Shown piece by piece: positions 49,482-57,706 of a stretch of 64,000 nucleotides of DNA (its first letter is position 1; every line of letters starts with the position of its first letter). The notes under the pieces were generated by a model. That model searched no databases and was not told where the DNA came from. It was given only the letters and a program-made list of their open reading frames with translations. The DNA is from Streptomyces xanthophaeus (GTDB taxonomy: Bacteria; Actinomycetota; Actinomycetes; Streptomycetales; Streptomycetaceae): NCBI RefSeq assembly GCF_000725805.1, contig NZ_KL647132.1, forward strand, positions 1 through 64,000, written 5' to 3'. Made by a program: the position numbers and the translations under genes.

Positions 49482-52094
49482 TTGCCCGAGCTGTCGACCG
49501 TCCTGTTGCGCCGTCTGCACACCGTCTACGTCGACCAGGCCGGGCCGCGCCCGGGTGATCCGCCGACAGCCGCGGGCCTGACGGCCCTGGAGGCCGAACT
49601 CCTCGACCGGGGCCACGCCCTGACGGCCCCCCTGCGCGCCGCCCTCGCCTGGCTGGGCCCCACCGGACTGGCCCAGGCGGGCACCCAGCTGGTCCGTGAC
49701 GTCGACACCCTGCTCGGCTCCGACCGCACCCACATGCCGCTGTTCCGCTCCTTCCCCGCCTCCGTACCCGACGGCATCCCCCGGCTGTGGCTCGACCGGG
49801 TCCGCGCCCTCCTCGCGCAGTGGCCGCACCAGCCGTGCGCGCTCTGCGCGGCGGACGGCGGCGTCCGGCCCGTCGCCCCGTGCGCCCATCTGGTGTGCCG
49901 GGGCTGCTGGGAGGCGGCCGGGCGCACCGCCTGTCCGGTCTGCAAGGGGCACGTCGACCCCGCCGACCCGTTCCTGCACCCCGGCCCCGAGTCCGCGGCC
50001 GCCGCGGACGGCCCGGACGGCCCGGACGGCGGATACGCGGGCCCCCTGCGGCTGCTGTCCTTCGCCGCCGACCGCGCCGCCGACTGCGTCACCGCGCTCG
50101 GCAAGCTACTCGCCCGCCGGACCCCGCTCTCCCCACAGGACACCGAGGAGGCCCGCATCCTCCTCGCCCACACGCCCGCGGACCTCGGCTGGCTCCCCGA
50201 CGACATCCCGGTGCGCGGGACCAAGGCCCTGGTCCTGGGCACCCTGCTGCGCGAGCGCCGCACCCGCGAGGCCGTACGGGCCCTGCTGCCCGCACGGCTG
50301 ACCACCGCCACCGACGTGCTGCGGCTGCTCGCCGTGTGGTCCGGCGGGGAGGCCGACCTGCTGGCGCCCCCGCGGCTGCGTTCCCTGCCCCGGGCCCTGC
50401 GGCGCGAACTGCTCGCCGTCCTGGACGCACTCGATCCGGCGCTGCTCGTCGAGGACGTCCTGCGCCACCCCGACCTCTTCAAGCGCGCCGCCGAGATCCT
50501 GCACCCCTTCGAACAGCACGCCCGCCACCCGCGCGCCGCGCTCGCCTTCGCCGTGCTGCGCTCCACCCGGGTCACGGGCACCGCCCTCGGCGCGGCGCTG
50601 CTCGCCACCGCCGCCGCGCACCCGGACGCCGTACGCCTCGACGGGGACCGGCTCCGGGCGGCCACCTGGAAGGGCCGGGCCGAGGAGGCCCTGCGCGGCG
50701 GCGACCCGGACCGGGCCCTCGCGGTGCTCGCCGAACGGCCCGGCGAACTCGTGCGCCGCCTCGACCACCTGCTGCGGCTGTACGCGGCCGAGGCCCTGCC
50801 CCCGCAGGTGGCCGCGGTGCTGCGGCAACGGCTGGAGAAGGCCGGGCCGGGACCCCTGCTGTCCGCCCTCGGACGGCTGCGGATCCGCCATCTGCCCGGC
50901 TCCAAGCGGGTGTTCTTCCCCCGCGGGCAGGTCGCGCACTCCTTCACCCGGGACGACGACCGGGCCCCGCTGGCCGAGGCGGTGACGGCTTCGGTGTGCG
51001 AGCTGTTCGAGGCCGAGGTGCTGCGCCGGCTCGCCTGCGCACCCCCGTACGACCTCGCGGTCCTCGACTCCCGGCTGGCCCACCTGCACGTCCCGTCCGC
51101 CGAGCGGGCCGCGGCCAAGGCCCTGGTCACCGTCCCCAAGGGCAGCTTCCAGGCACTGCCCGACGGGGAGGTGCTGCGCATGTTCCTGCACTGGATGGAA
51201 CCGCCGAAGAAGCGGGTGGACCTGGACCTGTCGGTGGTCCTGTTCGACGCGCAGTGGAACTACGCGGGGCTGTGCGACTACACGAACCTCGTGTACGGCG
51301 GCCGCGCGGTCGTCCACTCGGGCGACCTCGTCTCGGCGCCCGCGCCGCACGGGGCGAGCGAGTACGTGGACATCGACCTGGACGCCCTCGCCGACGCGGG
51401 CGTGCGCTTCGCCATGCCGGTGGTCTTCAGCTACAACAACATCCCCTTCGAGCTGCTGCCCGACGCCTTCGCCGGGTTCATGGCCCTGCCCGGCCGCTCC
51501 GGCCGCACCTCCCGCTACGACCCGCGGACGGTCCGCCAGCGGTACGACCTGGTCGGCAACTCCCGCATCCACGTGCCGCTCCTGGTCGACCTGGAACGGC
51601 GCGGCTTCCTGTGGACCGACGTCCACCTGCCGGACGACGAGGGCTACCACAGCGTGGCGGCGCACGGCGAGGACCTGGCCCGCGTCGGGCGCGACCTGTT
51701 CCAGTACTTCTCCACCGGCCGCACCACCCTGTGGGAACTGGCCGGCTGGCACGCGGCCGCCCGCTGCCCCGAGGTGACCGTCGTACGCCGCACCCCCCGG
51801 CCCAGCGATCCCGACGAGCTGTGGACCTACCGGCGGCGGACGCAGGAGGACACCGCGGCCTTCGCCGCCCGGGTGGTCGGGCTGCACCCACCGGACTCCC
51901 TGCTGCGCTCGGCCGGGGCCGATGCCCTCGCGGGCACCGCAGCCTCCGGGCGGTCGGTCTTCCTCGCCCTCGTGGACGGTGAGGTCGCCCCGGCCGGGGC
52001 GAGCGGCTCCGTATACCGCCTGCTGCCGGGGCCCGTTGACGGCTGCGGCCTCGAACAGCTGGCGGCGGGCGACCTCGTCACCGCGCTGGGCTGA
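49482..52094 (+). CDS. RING-finger protein with TerD-like domain (MXAN_6230/SCO0854 type)
   Basis: An 870-residue protein. At about 119-155 a true RING-type zinc finger is visible: CALC ... CAHLVCRGCW ... CPVC, in the C-x2-C, C-x-H-x3-C-x2-C, C-x2-C order. A long helical middle follows. Residues about 575-680 match a TerD-like beta-sandwich (VDLDLSVVLFDAQWNYAGL, VVHSGD, VDIDLDAL). I remember the family name MXAN_6230/SCO0854. TerD links to tellurite/stress or phage-response systems; a RING finger suggests a ubiquitin-like ligase or a protein-binding role. TTG 49482 after GGAGGA. Confidence 0.85.
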   Translation: MPELSTVLLRRLHTVYVDQAGPRPGDPPTAAGLTALEAELLDRGHALTAPLRAALAWLGPTGLAQAGTQLVRDVDTLLGSDRTHMPLFRSFPASVPDGIPRLWLDRVRALLAQWPHQPCALCAADGGVRPVAPCAHLVCRGCWEAAGRTACPVCKGHVDPADPFLHPGPESAAAADGPDGPDGGYAGPLRLLSFAADRAADCVTALGKLLARRTPLSPQDTEEARILLAHTPADLGWLPDDIPVRGTKALVLGTLLRERRTREAVRALLPARLTTATDVLRLLAVWSGGEADLLAPPRLRSLPRALRRELLAVLDALDPALLVEDVLRHPDLFKRAAEILHPFEQHARHPRAALAFAVLRSTRVTGTALGAALLATAAAHPDAVRLDGDRLRAATWKGRAEEALRGGDPDRALAVLAERPGELVRRLDHLLRLYAAEALPPQVAAVLRQRLEKAGPGPLLSALGRLRIRHLPGSKRVFFPRGQVAHSFTRDDDRAPLAEAVTASVCELFEAEVLRRLACAPPYDLAVLDSRLAHLHVPSAERAAAKALVTVPKGSFQALPDGEVLRMFLHWMEPPKKRVDLDLSVVLFDAQWNYAGLCDYTNLVYGGRAVVHSGDLVSAPAPHGASEYVDIDLDALADAGVRFAMPVVFSYNNIPFELLPDAFAGFMALPGRSGRTSRYDPRTVRQRYDLVGNSRIHVPLLVDLERRGFLWTDVHLPDDEGYHSVAAHGEDLARVGRDLFQYFSTGRTTLWELAGWHAAARCPEVTVVRRTPRPSDPDELWTYRRRTQEDTAAFAARVVGLHPPDSLLRSAGADALAGTAASGRSVFLALVDGEVAPAGASGSVYRLLPGPVDGCGLEQLAAGDLVTALG

Positions 52095-52160
52095 GCGCGC
52101 ACCGCCCCGGGCCCGGGGGCCGGAGGGGACATCGGGGCCACAGGTGTCAGTCGGTGCCGA

Positions 52161-52174
52161 TATCCTCTGTGACC
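52161..52174 (+). promoter_or_regulatory. Probable leaderless promoter -10 box
   Basis: TATCCT (52161-52166) lies 8 bases before ATG 52175, with no ribosome-binding site in between. Confidence 0.4.
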
Positions 52175-53146
52175 ATGCTCGACGACCGTACGACCGCAGA
52201 GACGATGTGGCCGACCGCGTACCCACAGGGGTACGCGGTCGTCGACGTGGAGACCACCGGACTCGCTCGCGACGACCGGATAGTCTCCGCCGCCGTCTAC
52301 CGGCTCGACGCCCAGGGCAATGTGGAGGACCACTGGTACACCCTGGTCAATCCGCAGCGGGACCCGGGCCCGGTCTGGATCCACGGTCTGACCAGTGACC
52401 TCCTCCAGGACGCGCCGCTCTTCAAGGACATCGCCGAGGAGTTCGCCGGCCGGCTGGCCGACCGGGTGCTGGTCGCGCACAACGCCATCTTCGACTGGCA
52501 GATGATCGCCCGGGAGTACGCGCGCGCCGCCGAGACCGCACCCGTGCGCCAGCGGCTGTGCACCATCGCCCTGTCGAAGGAACTGAACCTGCCGCTGCCC
52601 AACCACAAGCTGGAGTCGCTCGCCGCGCACTTCGGCGTGGTCCAGCAGCGCGCGCACCACGCGCTCGACGACGCCCGGGTGCTGGCCGAGGCCTTCCGTC
52701 CGTCGCTGCACGCCGCCGCACGGGACGGCGTACGGCTGCCGCTGCTGGAGTGCCGGCCGCTGACCGAGTGGTCGGACACCCCCGCCGCGCCGCGGGTGGG
52801 CTACCAGGCCTCGTACCGCGGCAGCAGCTGGCGGCCCTCGCGCAAGCGCCCGCCGTGCCCGCACCCGAACCCGGGGCGCTTCAAGGACGGCGAGCCGCTC
52901 CGGCAGGGCATGCGGATCGCCTTCTCCGGCGACACCTCGGTCGACCGGGAACTGCTGGAGGACCGCGCGGTGGAGGCGGGCCTGCACATCGCGACGAGCG
53001 TGTCCCGGCTCACCAGCCTCCTCGTCACCAACGACCCCGACTCGGCGACCTCGAAGACCGTCAAGGCGAAGGCCTTCGGCACCCCGGTCGTCGACGAGGC
53101 GGCCTTCACCCAGCTCTTGCGCGACGTGGCCGCGGCCGAGGAGTAG
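52175..53146 (+). CDS. DnaQ-like 3'-5' exonuclease with BRCT domain
   Basis: A 323-residue protein. The DEDDh exonuclease domain (about 15-185) has VVDVETTGL (Asp, Glu), AHNAIFDWQMI (Asp) and HHALDDARVLAEAF (His, Asp). A C-terminal BRCT domain (about 240-320) reads MRIAFSGDTSVDRELLEDRA ... LVTNDPDSATSKTVKAKAFG. It is similar to DNA polymerase III epsilon and probably trims or proofreads DNA or RNA ends. I chose ATG 52175 (MLDDRTTAET); GTG at 52154 or 52169 are alternatives. Confidence 0.9.
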   Translation: MLDDRTTAETMWPTAYPQGYAVVDVETTGLARDDRIVSAAVYRLDAQGNVEDHWYTLVNPQRDPGPVWIHGLTSDLLQDAPLFKDIAEEFAGRLADRVLVAHNAIFDWQMIAREYARAAETAPVRQRLCTIALSKELNLPLPNHKLESLAAHFGVVQQRAHHALDDARVLAEAFRPSLHAAARDGVRLPLLECRPLTEWSDTPAAPRVGYQASYRGSSWRPSRKRPPCPHPNPGRFKDGEPLRQGMRIAFSGDTSVDRELLEDRAVEAGLHIATSVSRLTSLLVTNDPDSATSKTVKAKAFGTPVVDEAAFTQLLRDVAAAEE

Positions 53147-53293
53147 GACGGGGCCGGCGGCCGCCCCGCGGCGGCCCGGGCGGCGGCCCCGGCAGCGCCG
53201 CCGGCGGTGCGCGTTGCGCCGCCCGGGTGCAGGCGCCGCGACTCACCCCGCTGGATCTTGTTCCGGTCCTCCGCTGTGCGCAGCATGCGGCGC

Positions 53294-53527
53294 ATGGCAC
53301 GTTGTGAGGTCTGCGGAAACGATTACGGCATGTCCTTCGAGGTGCACGCGCAGGGCGCCGTGCACGTCTTCGACTGCTTCTCCTGCGCCATCCACCGCAT
53401 GGCGCCCATCTGCGAGCACTGCCGGGTCCAGATCATCGGACAGGGCGTCGAGGTCGAGGGGCAGTGGTTCTGCGGGGCGCACTGCGCCCGGGCGGAGGGG
53501 AAGGTGGGCATCAAGGACCACGTCTGA
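53294..53527 (+). CDS. Small Cys-rich protein, probable zinc ribbon
   Basis: A 77-residue protein with ten cysteine or histidine ligand candidates: RCEVCGNDYG, CFSCAIHR, CEHCRV, and WFCGAHC. It binds zinc most likely in two ribbons, and may be a nucleic-acid or protein adaptor. The family is unknown to me but the motif layout is conserved in streptomycetes. It lies between the exonuclease and SURF1 genes. Start MARCEVCGN at 53294; ATG 53285 adds three residues. Confidence 0.75.
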   Translation: MARCEVCGNDYGMSFEVHAQGAVHVFDCFSCAIHRMAPICEHCRVQIIGQGVEVEGQWFCGAHCARAEGKVGIKDHV

Positions 53528-53652
53528 CCAGGCCGATCCCGCACCCCGTACGGCGTCCGCGCGGCGACGCCCCGCACCCGGTCCCGTACCCCGCGGCCCC
53601 GGACGGCCACCCGGCCGCCGGGGCCGACCCGACTGCGGGTACCGTCGTGGGC

Positions 53653-54441
53653 GTGTACCGCTTTGTACTGACCCGGCAGTGGGTGTGCCTCACCCTCGTC
53701 GCCCTCGCCCTCATCCCCGCGATGATCAAGCTGGGGTTCTGGCAGTTCCACCGCCACGAGCACCGGGTCGCGCAGAACGAACTGATCGAGACGAGCCTGC
53801 GGGCGCAGCCCGTCCCCGTGACCGGGCTCACCTCACCGGGCCACGTGGTCCCGCGCTCCGACTACTGGCGGACCGTCACCGCGACCGGGACCTACGACAG
53901 CGCGCACGAGGTCGTCGTCCGGATGCGGACCTCGGACGACGACAAGGTCGGCTTCCACGTCCTGACCCCGCTCGTCCTCGCCGACGGCCGGGCCGTGCTC
54001 GTCAACCGCGGCTGGGTGCCCGGCGGCGGCGACCCCCGTGCCTACCCCGCGGTGCCGGCCCCGCCCGCGGGCGAGGTCACCGTCACCGGGCGGCTGAAGG
54101 CCGACGAGACCAGCGGCGGCAGCGGCATCAAGGACCGCAAGGGCCTGCCGGACCGTCAGGTGATGCTGATCAACAGCACTCAGCAGGCGGAGTCCCTGGG
54201 CCGGCCCGTCCTCGGCGGCTACCTGGAACTCACCGCGCCGGTCCCGCAGGACGGCGGCCCCGAGCCGGTCGGCGAGCCCGACCACGACTCGATCGGCGCG
54301 CACATGGCGTACGCCGTCCAGTGGTGGCTGTTCGCCTCCGCGGTACCGGTGGGCTGGATCGTCCTGGTACGGCGGGAGAAGCGTGACCGCGAGGAGGCGG
54401 CCGCCGCGGCCGCCGAGCGGGAGCCCGCACCGGCGGCGTAG
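53653..54441 (+). CDS. SURF1 family cytochrome oxidase assembly protein
   Basis: A 262-residue membrane protein of the SURF1 family, which assists assembly of the aa3-type cytochrome oxidase, with two terminal helices (VCLTLVALALIPAMIKLG at the N-terminus and WWLFASAVPVGWIVLVRRE at the C-terminus). Between them are GFWQFHRHEHR, DYWRTVTATGTYD, GFHVLTPLVLADGRAVLVNR and GWVPGG, all typical. GTG 53653 is preceded by TACCGT with 7 bases of spacing, so the transcript is likely leaderless. The open frame extends upstream but without signal. Confidence 0.92.
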   Translation: MYRFVLTRQWVCLTLVALALIPAMIKLGFWQFHRHEHRVAQNELIETSLRAQPVPVTGLTSPGHVVPRSDYWRTVTATGTYDSAHEVVVRMRTSDDDKVGFHVLTPLVLADGRAVLVNRGWVPGGGDPRAYPAVPAPPAGEVTVTGRLKADETSGGSGIKDRKGLPDRQVMLINSTQQAESLGRPVLGGYLELTAPVPQDGGPEPVGEPDHDSIGAHMAYAVQWWLFASAVPVGWIVLVRREKRDREEAAAAAAEREPAPAA

Positions 54442-54450
54442 CGTGTCGGC

Positions 54451-55206
54451 ATGGATCTTGGACTGAAGGACCGTGTCTACATCGTCACCGGGGCCACGCG
54501 CGGCCTCGGCTTCGCCGCCGCCCGTGAACTGACCGCCGACGGCGCACGGGTCGTGGTGACGGGCCGGGACGAGAAGCGCGCGGCGGACGCCGCGGCCGCC
54601 CTCGGCCCCCTGGCGGTCGGGGTGGCCGCCGACAACGCCGACCCGGACGCGGCCGCGCGGCTCGTGGCCACCGCCCGCGAGCGGTTCGGCCGCCTGGACG
54701 GCATCCTCATCAGCGTCGGCGGGCCGCCGCCGGGCTCCGCGGCGGACAACACCGACGAGCAGTGGACGGCGGCCTTCGAGTCCGTCTTCCTGGGTGCGGT
54801 GCGGCTCGCCCGGGCGGCGGCCGCCGAACTCGGCGAGGGCGGGGTCATCGGCTTCGTCCTCTCGGGCTCGGTCCACGAGCCGATTCCGGGCCTGACCGTC
54901 TCCAACGGCCTGCGCCCGGGTCTCGCGGGCTTCGCCAAGTCCCTCTCGGTGGACCTCGGCCCGCGCGGCATCCGGGTCGTGGGCCTCCTGCCGGCCCGCA
55001 TCGACACCGACCGCGTGCGCGAGCTCGACGCGCTGTCCGGTGACTCGGACGCGGCCCGGGCCCGGAACGAGTCCCGCATCCCGCTGGGGCGCTACGGCAC
55101 CCCGGAGGAGTTCGGCCGCGCCGCGGCCTTCCTGCTCTCGCCCGCGGCCTCGTACCTGACGGGCGTCATGCTCCCGGTCGACGGCGGCTTCCGCCACGGC
55201 TTCTGA
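54451..55206 (+). CDS. Atypical SDR lacking the catalytic Tyr-Lys pair
   Basis: A 251-residue SDR fold. The cofactor motif is TGATRGLG and the C-terminal VDGG is present, but the active site has SGSVHEPIPGLTVSNGLRPG: Tyr and Lys of YxxxK are replaced by Asn-Gly-Leu-Arg or similar residues. The Ser remains. It is probably catalytically altered or a binding protein. TAGCGT (54439-54444) with 6 bases to the ATG suggests a leaderless start. It lies 9 bases after SURF1. Confidence 0.8.
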   Translation: MDLGLKDRVYIVTGATRGLGFAAARELTADGARVVVTGRDEKRAADAAAALGPLAVGVAADNADPDAAARLVATARERFGRLDGILISVGGPPPGSAADNTDEQWTAAFESVFLGAVRLARAAAAELGEGGVIGFVLSGSVHEPIPGLTVSNGLRPGLAGFAKSLSVDLGPRGIRVVGLLPARIDTDRVRELDALSGDSDAARARNESRIPLGRYGTPEEFGRAAAFLLSPAASYLTGVMLPVDGGFRHGF

Positions 55207-55251
55207 GGCACCCGCGTACCGGATCGGCGGGACGCCCCTGGACACCCGGCC

Positions 55252-55818
55252 TCAGGTGACCCGCTGAGCCCGGTGCGAGGTGACCCGCAGGCGGGCCTCC
55301 GTGGGCAGTGCGGGGAGGCCCGCCGAGCTGCGGGCGTGGGTCAGGACCGGGCCCGCCAGCCCGGCCAGGGCATCGGCGGGCACGGCGTGCGGTTCCAGTT
55401 CGAGGCCGATCCGCAGTGCGGGCGCCCCCCGCTTCCCGCGCAGCACGACCTTGCAGGCGGCCACCCCGTCGAGGGCGCCGGCCTCGGCGGCCACGGCCTC
55501 TTCCAGCGCGCGCCCGCGCAGCAGGGCGAAGGCCCCGTCGCCGGTGTCCACGACGACCGCGTCCAGTCGCGGCCGCCTCAGCTGGGACAGCAGCCACCAC
55601 AGGGCCAGCAGCACGCACACGGCGAGGGCGGCCACCACCGCCCACCACCACCAGCCGTCGGCGTGCCAGTACCGGTCCCGGGTCTGCTCCGTCAGCAGCG
55701 GTGCGTGGCGCCCGCCGAGCGGCCAGGACCCGGTGAGCAGCGCGAGGCCGGCGGCCAGCAGGACCAGGCCGGCCAGCGCCAGCAGGATCCGGTTGACCGC
55801 TCCGAGCGTGCCCGTCAT
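55252..55818 (-). CDS. Alkaline-shock response membrane anchor AmaP
   Basis: A 188-residue protein with two N-terminal helices (RILLALAGLVLLAAGLALL and WWWWAVVAALAVCVLLALWWLL, around residues 10-80) and a soluble C-terminal domain (RLDAVVVDTGDGAFALLRGRALEEAV). AmaP tethers Asp23 protein to the membrane in firmicutes; streptomycete versions lie in the same kind of operon. The last gene of five, it starts 4 bases after the DUF6286 stop. It probably scaffolds envelope-stress factors. Confidence 0.85.
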   Translation of the reverse strand: MTGTLGAVNRILLALAGLVLLAAGLALLTGSWPLGGRHAPLLTEQTRDRYWHADGWWWWAVVAALAVCVLLALWWLLSQLRRPRLDAVVVDTGDGAFALLRGRALEEAVAAEAGALDGVAACKVVLRGKRGAPALRIGLELEPHAVPADALAGLAGPVLTHARSSAGLPALPTEARLRVTSHRAQRVT

Positions 55819-55822
55819 CGCC

Positions 55823-56452
55823 TCACCCCTTCGGTCCGGAGGCCCGGCTGACCCGTACGCGCGCCCGCGGCGGGTGCGCGAGGCCCAGTTCCTCGATGCC
55901 GACGGCGAGCACCTCGTCCAGGTCGGCCCGTACGTCGGCCAGTTCCCGGAAGTGCGAGGTGGCCCGCACCCTGACGTGGGACCGGCCCACCTTGACCCGT
56001 ACCGACCGCACTCCCGACACCTCCATGGCCCGGTCCCGCAGCACCTGCGCGGCGGCCTTGCGCCCGAGGCCGGCCCGCAGGTCCGCGTCCTGGCCGGGGA
56101 CCGTCATCGGCAGCACCCGGCGCAGCCCCGGGGTGCAGGCCAGCAGCAGGAGCACCGCCCCGGCCGCGGCGAGGAGCCCGCCGGCGATCAGCACCTGCGG
56201 GTCGGCCGGGGTGTGCTGCTCCAGCCGGCGGGCGAGTTCCCCGCGCCACTCCATGCCGGGGCGTCCGGCGCGTACGGCGGCGAGGTCGTAGAGGAGCAGG
56301 CCCGCCGCCGCAAGGACGAGGAGGGCGGTGAGGGCGGCCGGGATCCGCCGGGCGGAACGGAACCGGCGCACCCGCCGTACCGGGGCTCCGGCCGCCGGGT
56401 CCGGTGCGGGTACGGGGGCGGCCGGCGGGGCGGCGGCGCCGGGGGCCGTCAC
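55823..56452 (-). CDS. DUF6286 domain-containing membrane protein
   Basis: A 209-residue protein with a Pro/Ala-rich N-terminus, two membrane helices (RIPAALTALLVLAAAGLLLYD and VLIAGGLLAAAGAVLLLLAC, about 40-105), and a C-terminal domain (RDRAMEVSGVRSVRVKVGRSHVRV begins near 135). DUF6286 proteins accompany Asp23 operons in actinobacteria. GTG 56452 overlaps the upstream Asp23 gene stop by 4 bases (GTGA). The function is presumably in the cell-envelope complex. Confidence 0.85.
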   Translation of the reverse strand: MTAPGAAAPPAAPVPAPDPAAGAPVRRVRRFRSARRIPAALTALLVLAAAGLLLYDLAAVRAGRPGMEWRGELARRLEQHTPADPQVLIAGGLLAAAGAVLLLLACTPGLRRVLPMTVPGQDADLRAGLGRKAAAQVLRDRAMEVSGVRSVRVKVGRSHVRVRATSHFRELADVRADLDEVLAVGIEELGLAHPPRARVRVSRASGPKG

Positions 56453-56817
56453 CGCAGCCGCCGGTCCCGGCCGGAGGCCGGCCGCGCGGGCGGGGAGTGC
56501 AGGTGCTCGATCTCGATGTCGACCTCGGGCACCGTCATGGCCGCGCACTCCTCGACGCGCCGGGCGACCTGGCGGCGTACGGCCGCGCACTGGTCGGCGA
56601 GGTCGGAGGGGTAGGCGAGCTCCAGGCTGATCCGGACCCGCGCGATGTCGTGGTGCACGGTGACGGTGGCGTGCGGATGCGGGGGCCCGCCCGGCTCGGT
56701 CGCGAGGGCCTCGCGGGCGGCCTGGGCCGCGATCTTGGCCACGACCCTGTCGGCGATGCGGGTGGCTCCCCGGTCGGCGGCGGGCACCCGGGGCGGCGTG
56801 GAACGCGGCGCGGTCAC
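56449..56817 (-). CDS. Asp23/Gls24 family envelope-stress protein
   Basis: A 122-residue Asp23-fold protein: RIADRVVAKIAAQAAREAL, VTVHHDIARVRISLELAYP and VARRVEECAAMTVPEVDIEI. It probably coats the membrane through AmaP. Start choice is unsettled: GTG 56817 begins 7 bases after the preceding gene stop; GTG 56877 would overlap it by 53 bases. Confidence 0.82.
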   Translation of the reverse strand: MTAPRSTPPRVPAADRGATRIADRVVAKIAAQAAREALATEPGGPPHPHATVTVHHDIARVRISLELAYPSDLADQCAAVRRQVARRVEECAAMTVPEVDIEIEHLHSPPARPASGRDRRLR

Positions 56818-56824
56818 CGGCGGC

Positions 56825-57043
56825 TCACCGGCGCCGGTCGCGCTGGTCACCACGGTCGCCCCGGCCGCCCCGGTCACGGGGCCGCAGCAGGTCGCCCGGG
56901 TCCAGGTCCCCGTCGAGGAACCGGCCGACGACGAAACCGACGGCGCCGAGGGCCGCCACCAGCAGGAAGGCCCCGAAGCCGCCGAAGTACCCGGCGAACC
57001 CCAGTGCCATGCCGGCCAACAGGCCGGCGATCGCCATGCTCAT
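56825..57043 (-). CDS. Small membrane protein within the Asp23 operon
   Basis: A 72-residue protein: MSMAIAGLLAGMALGFAGYF followed by a second hydrophobic stretch (GAFLLVAALGAVGFVVGRFL) and a strongly charged Arg/Asp/Gly tail (GGRGDRGDQRDRRR). It has no named family that I recall, but a small two-helix protein between the Asp23 genes is a recurrent pattern. ATG 57043 has GGGAGG upstream with 7 bases of spacing. It likely inserts in the membrane. Confidence 0.78.
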   Translation of the reverse strand: MSMAIAGLLAGMALGFAGYFGGFGAFLLVAALGAVGFVVGRFLDGDLDPGDLLRPRDRGGRGDRGDQRDRRR

Positions 57044-57057
57044 CGGGTTCCTCCCGG

Positions 57058-57489
57058 TCACTGGAGCCTGGACTCCGGCTCCTCGTCCTCCTCGTCGGGC
57101 AGCCATACGTCGCTGACCGCGATGTTGACCTCGACGACCTCCAGACCGGTCATCCGCTCCACGGCCGAGATGACGTTCTCACGGACCGCCCGGGCGACCT
57201 CGCGGATCGACACGCCGTAGTCGACGACGATCTCCAGGTCGAGCGCCGTCTGCACCTCGCCGACCTCGGCCTTGACCCCCCGGCTGACGGAGGGGCGCTG
57301 GGCTCCGGGGACGCGGTCGCGGACCGCGCCGAAGGTGCGGGAGAGGCCGGAGCCGCTGCCCATGGCGTGCACGCCCACGACCTCGCGGGCGGCCAGCCCG
57401 GCGATCTTCTCGACCACCCCGTCGGCAACGGTCGTGCGGCCGCGGTCGGCCGGAGCCTTCGCGGTACCTCCTGCTGCGGATTCGGTCAT
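57058..57489 (-). CDS. Asp23/Gls24 family envelope-stress protein
   Basis: A 143-residue Asp23-fold protein and the first gene of the operon. It shows VADGVVEKIAGLAAREVVGV, VKAEVGEVQTALDLEIVVDYGVSI (residues about 73-96) and ENVISAVERMTGLEVVEVNIAV. It is longer and more acidic at the C-terminus than the second copy. ATG 57489 follows AAGGA. The region upstream (57490-57560) should hold the operon's promoter; no clear stress-sigma box was found. Confidence 0.92.
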   Translation of the reverse strand: MTESAAGGTAKAPADRGRTTVADGVVEKIAGLAAREVVGVHAMGSGSGLSRTFGAVRDRVPGAQRPSVSRGVKAEVGEVQTALDLEIVVDYGVSIREVARAVRENVISAVERMTGLEVVEVNIAVSDVWLPDEEDEEPESRLQ

Positions 57490-57706
57490 CGCTCGTCCTT
57501 AAGGATCGGAAGGCCTGACTCCTGTCCACGGTAAGCGGGTACGCCCGTCGGCGCCCGGGGACTAAGCCAGACGGCCGGACGGCCGGACGGCCGGAACCGC
57601 TCCGGCCTCCTGCCCCGCCGCGGCCCGGGCATGCCACCGCCCCGTCTCCGGTGGGGGAAACGGGGCGGAAGCCGGTGCGCAGGGGGCGCGCGGGGCGCGC
57701 CGGACT
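57490..57706. other. Intergenic region with tandem 8-mers and a terminator
   Basis: 217 bases. Three tandem copies of GACGGCCG (57570-57593) are followed by the hairpin at 57637-57668. The right half belongs to the 3' end of the enoyl-CoA hydratase gene; the left should hold the Asp23-operon promoter. Confidence 0.6.
57637..57668 (-). terminator. Hairpin terminator after the enoyl-CoA hydratase gene
   Basis: Perfect 9-bp inverted repeat CCGCCCCGT (57637-57645 with 57660-57668), 14-base loop. Confidence 0.55.
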
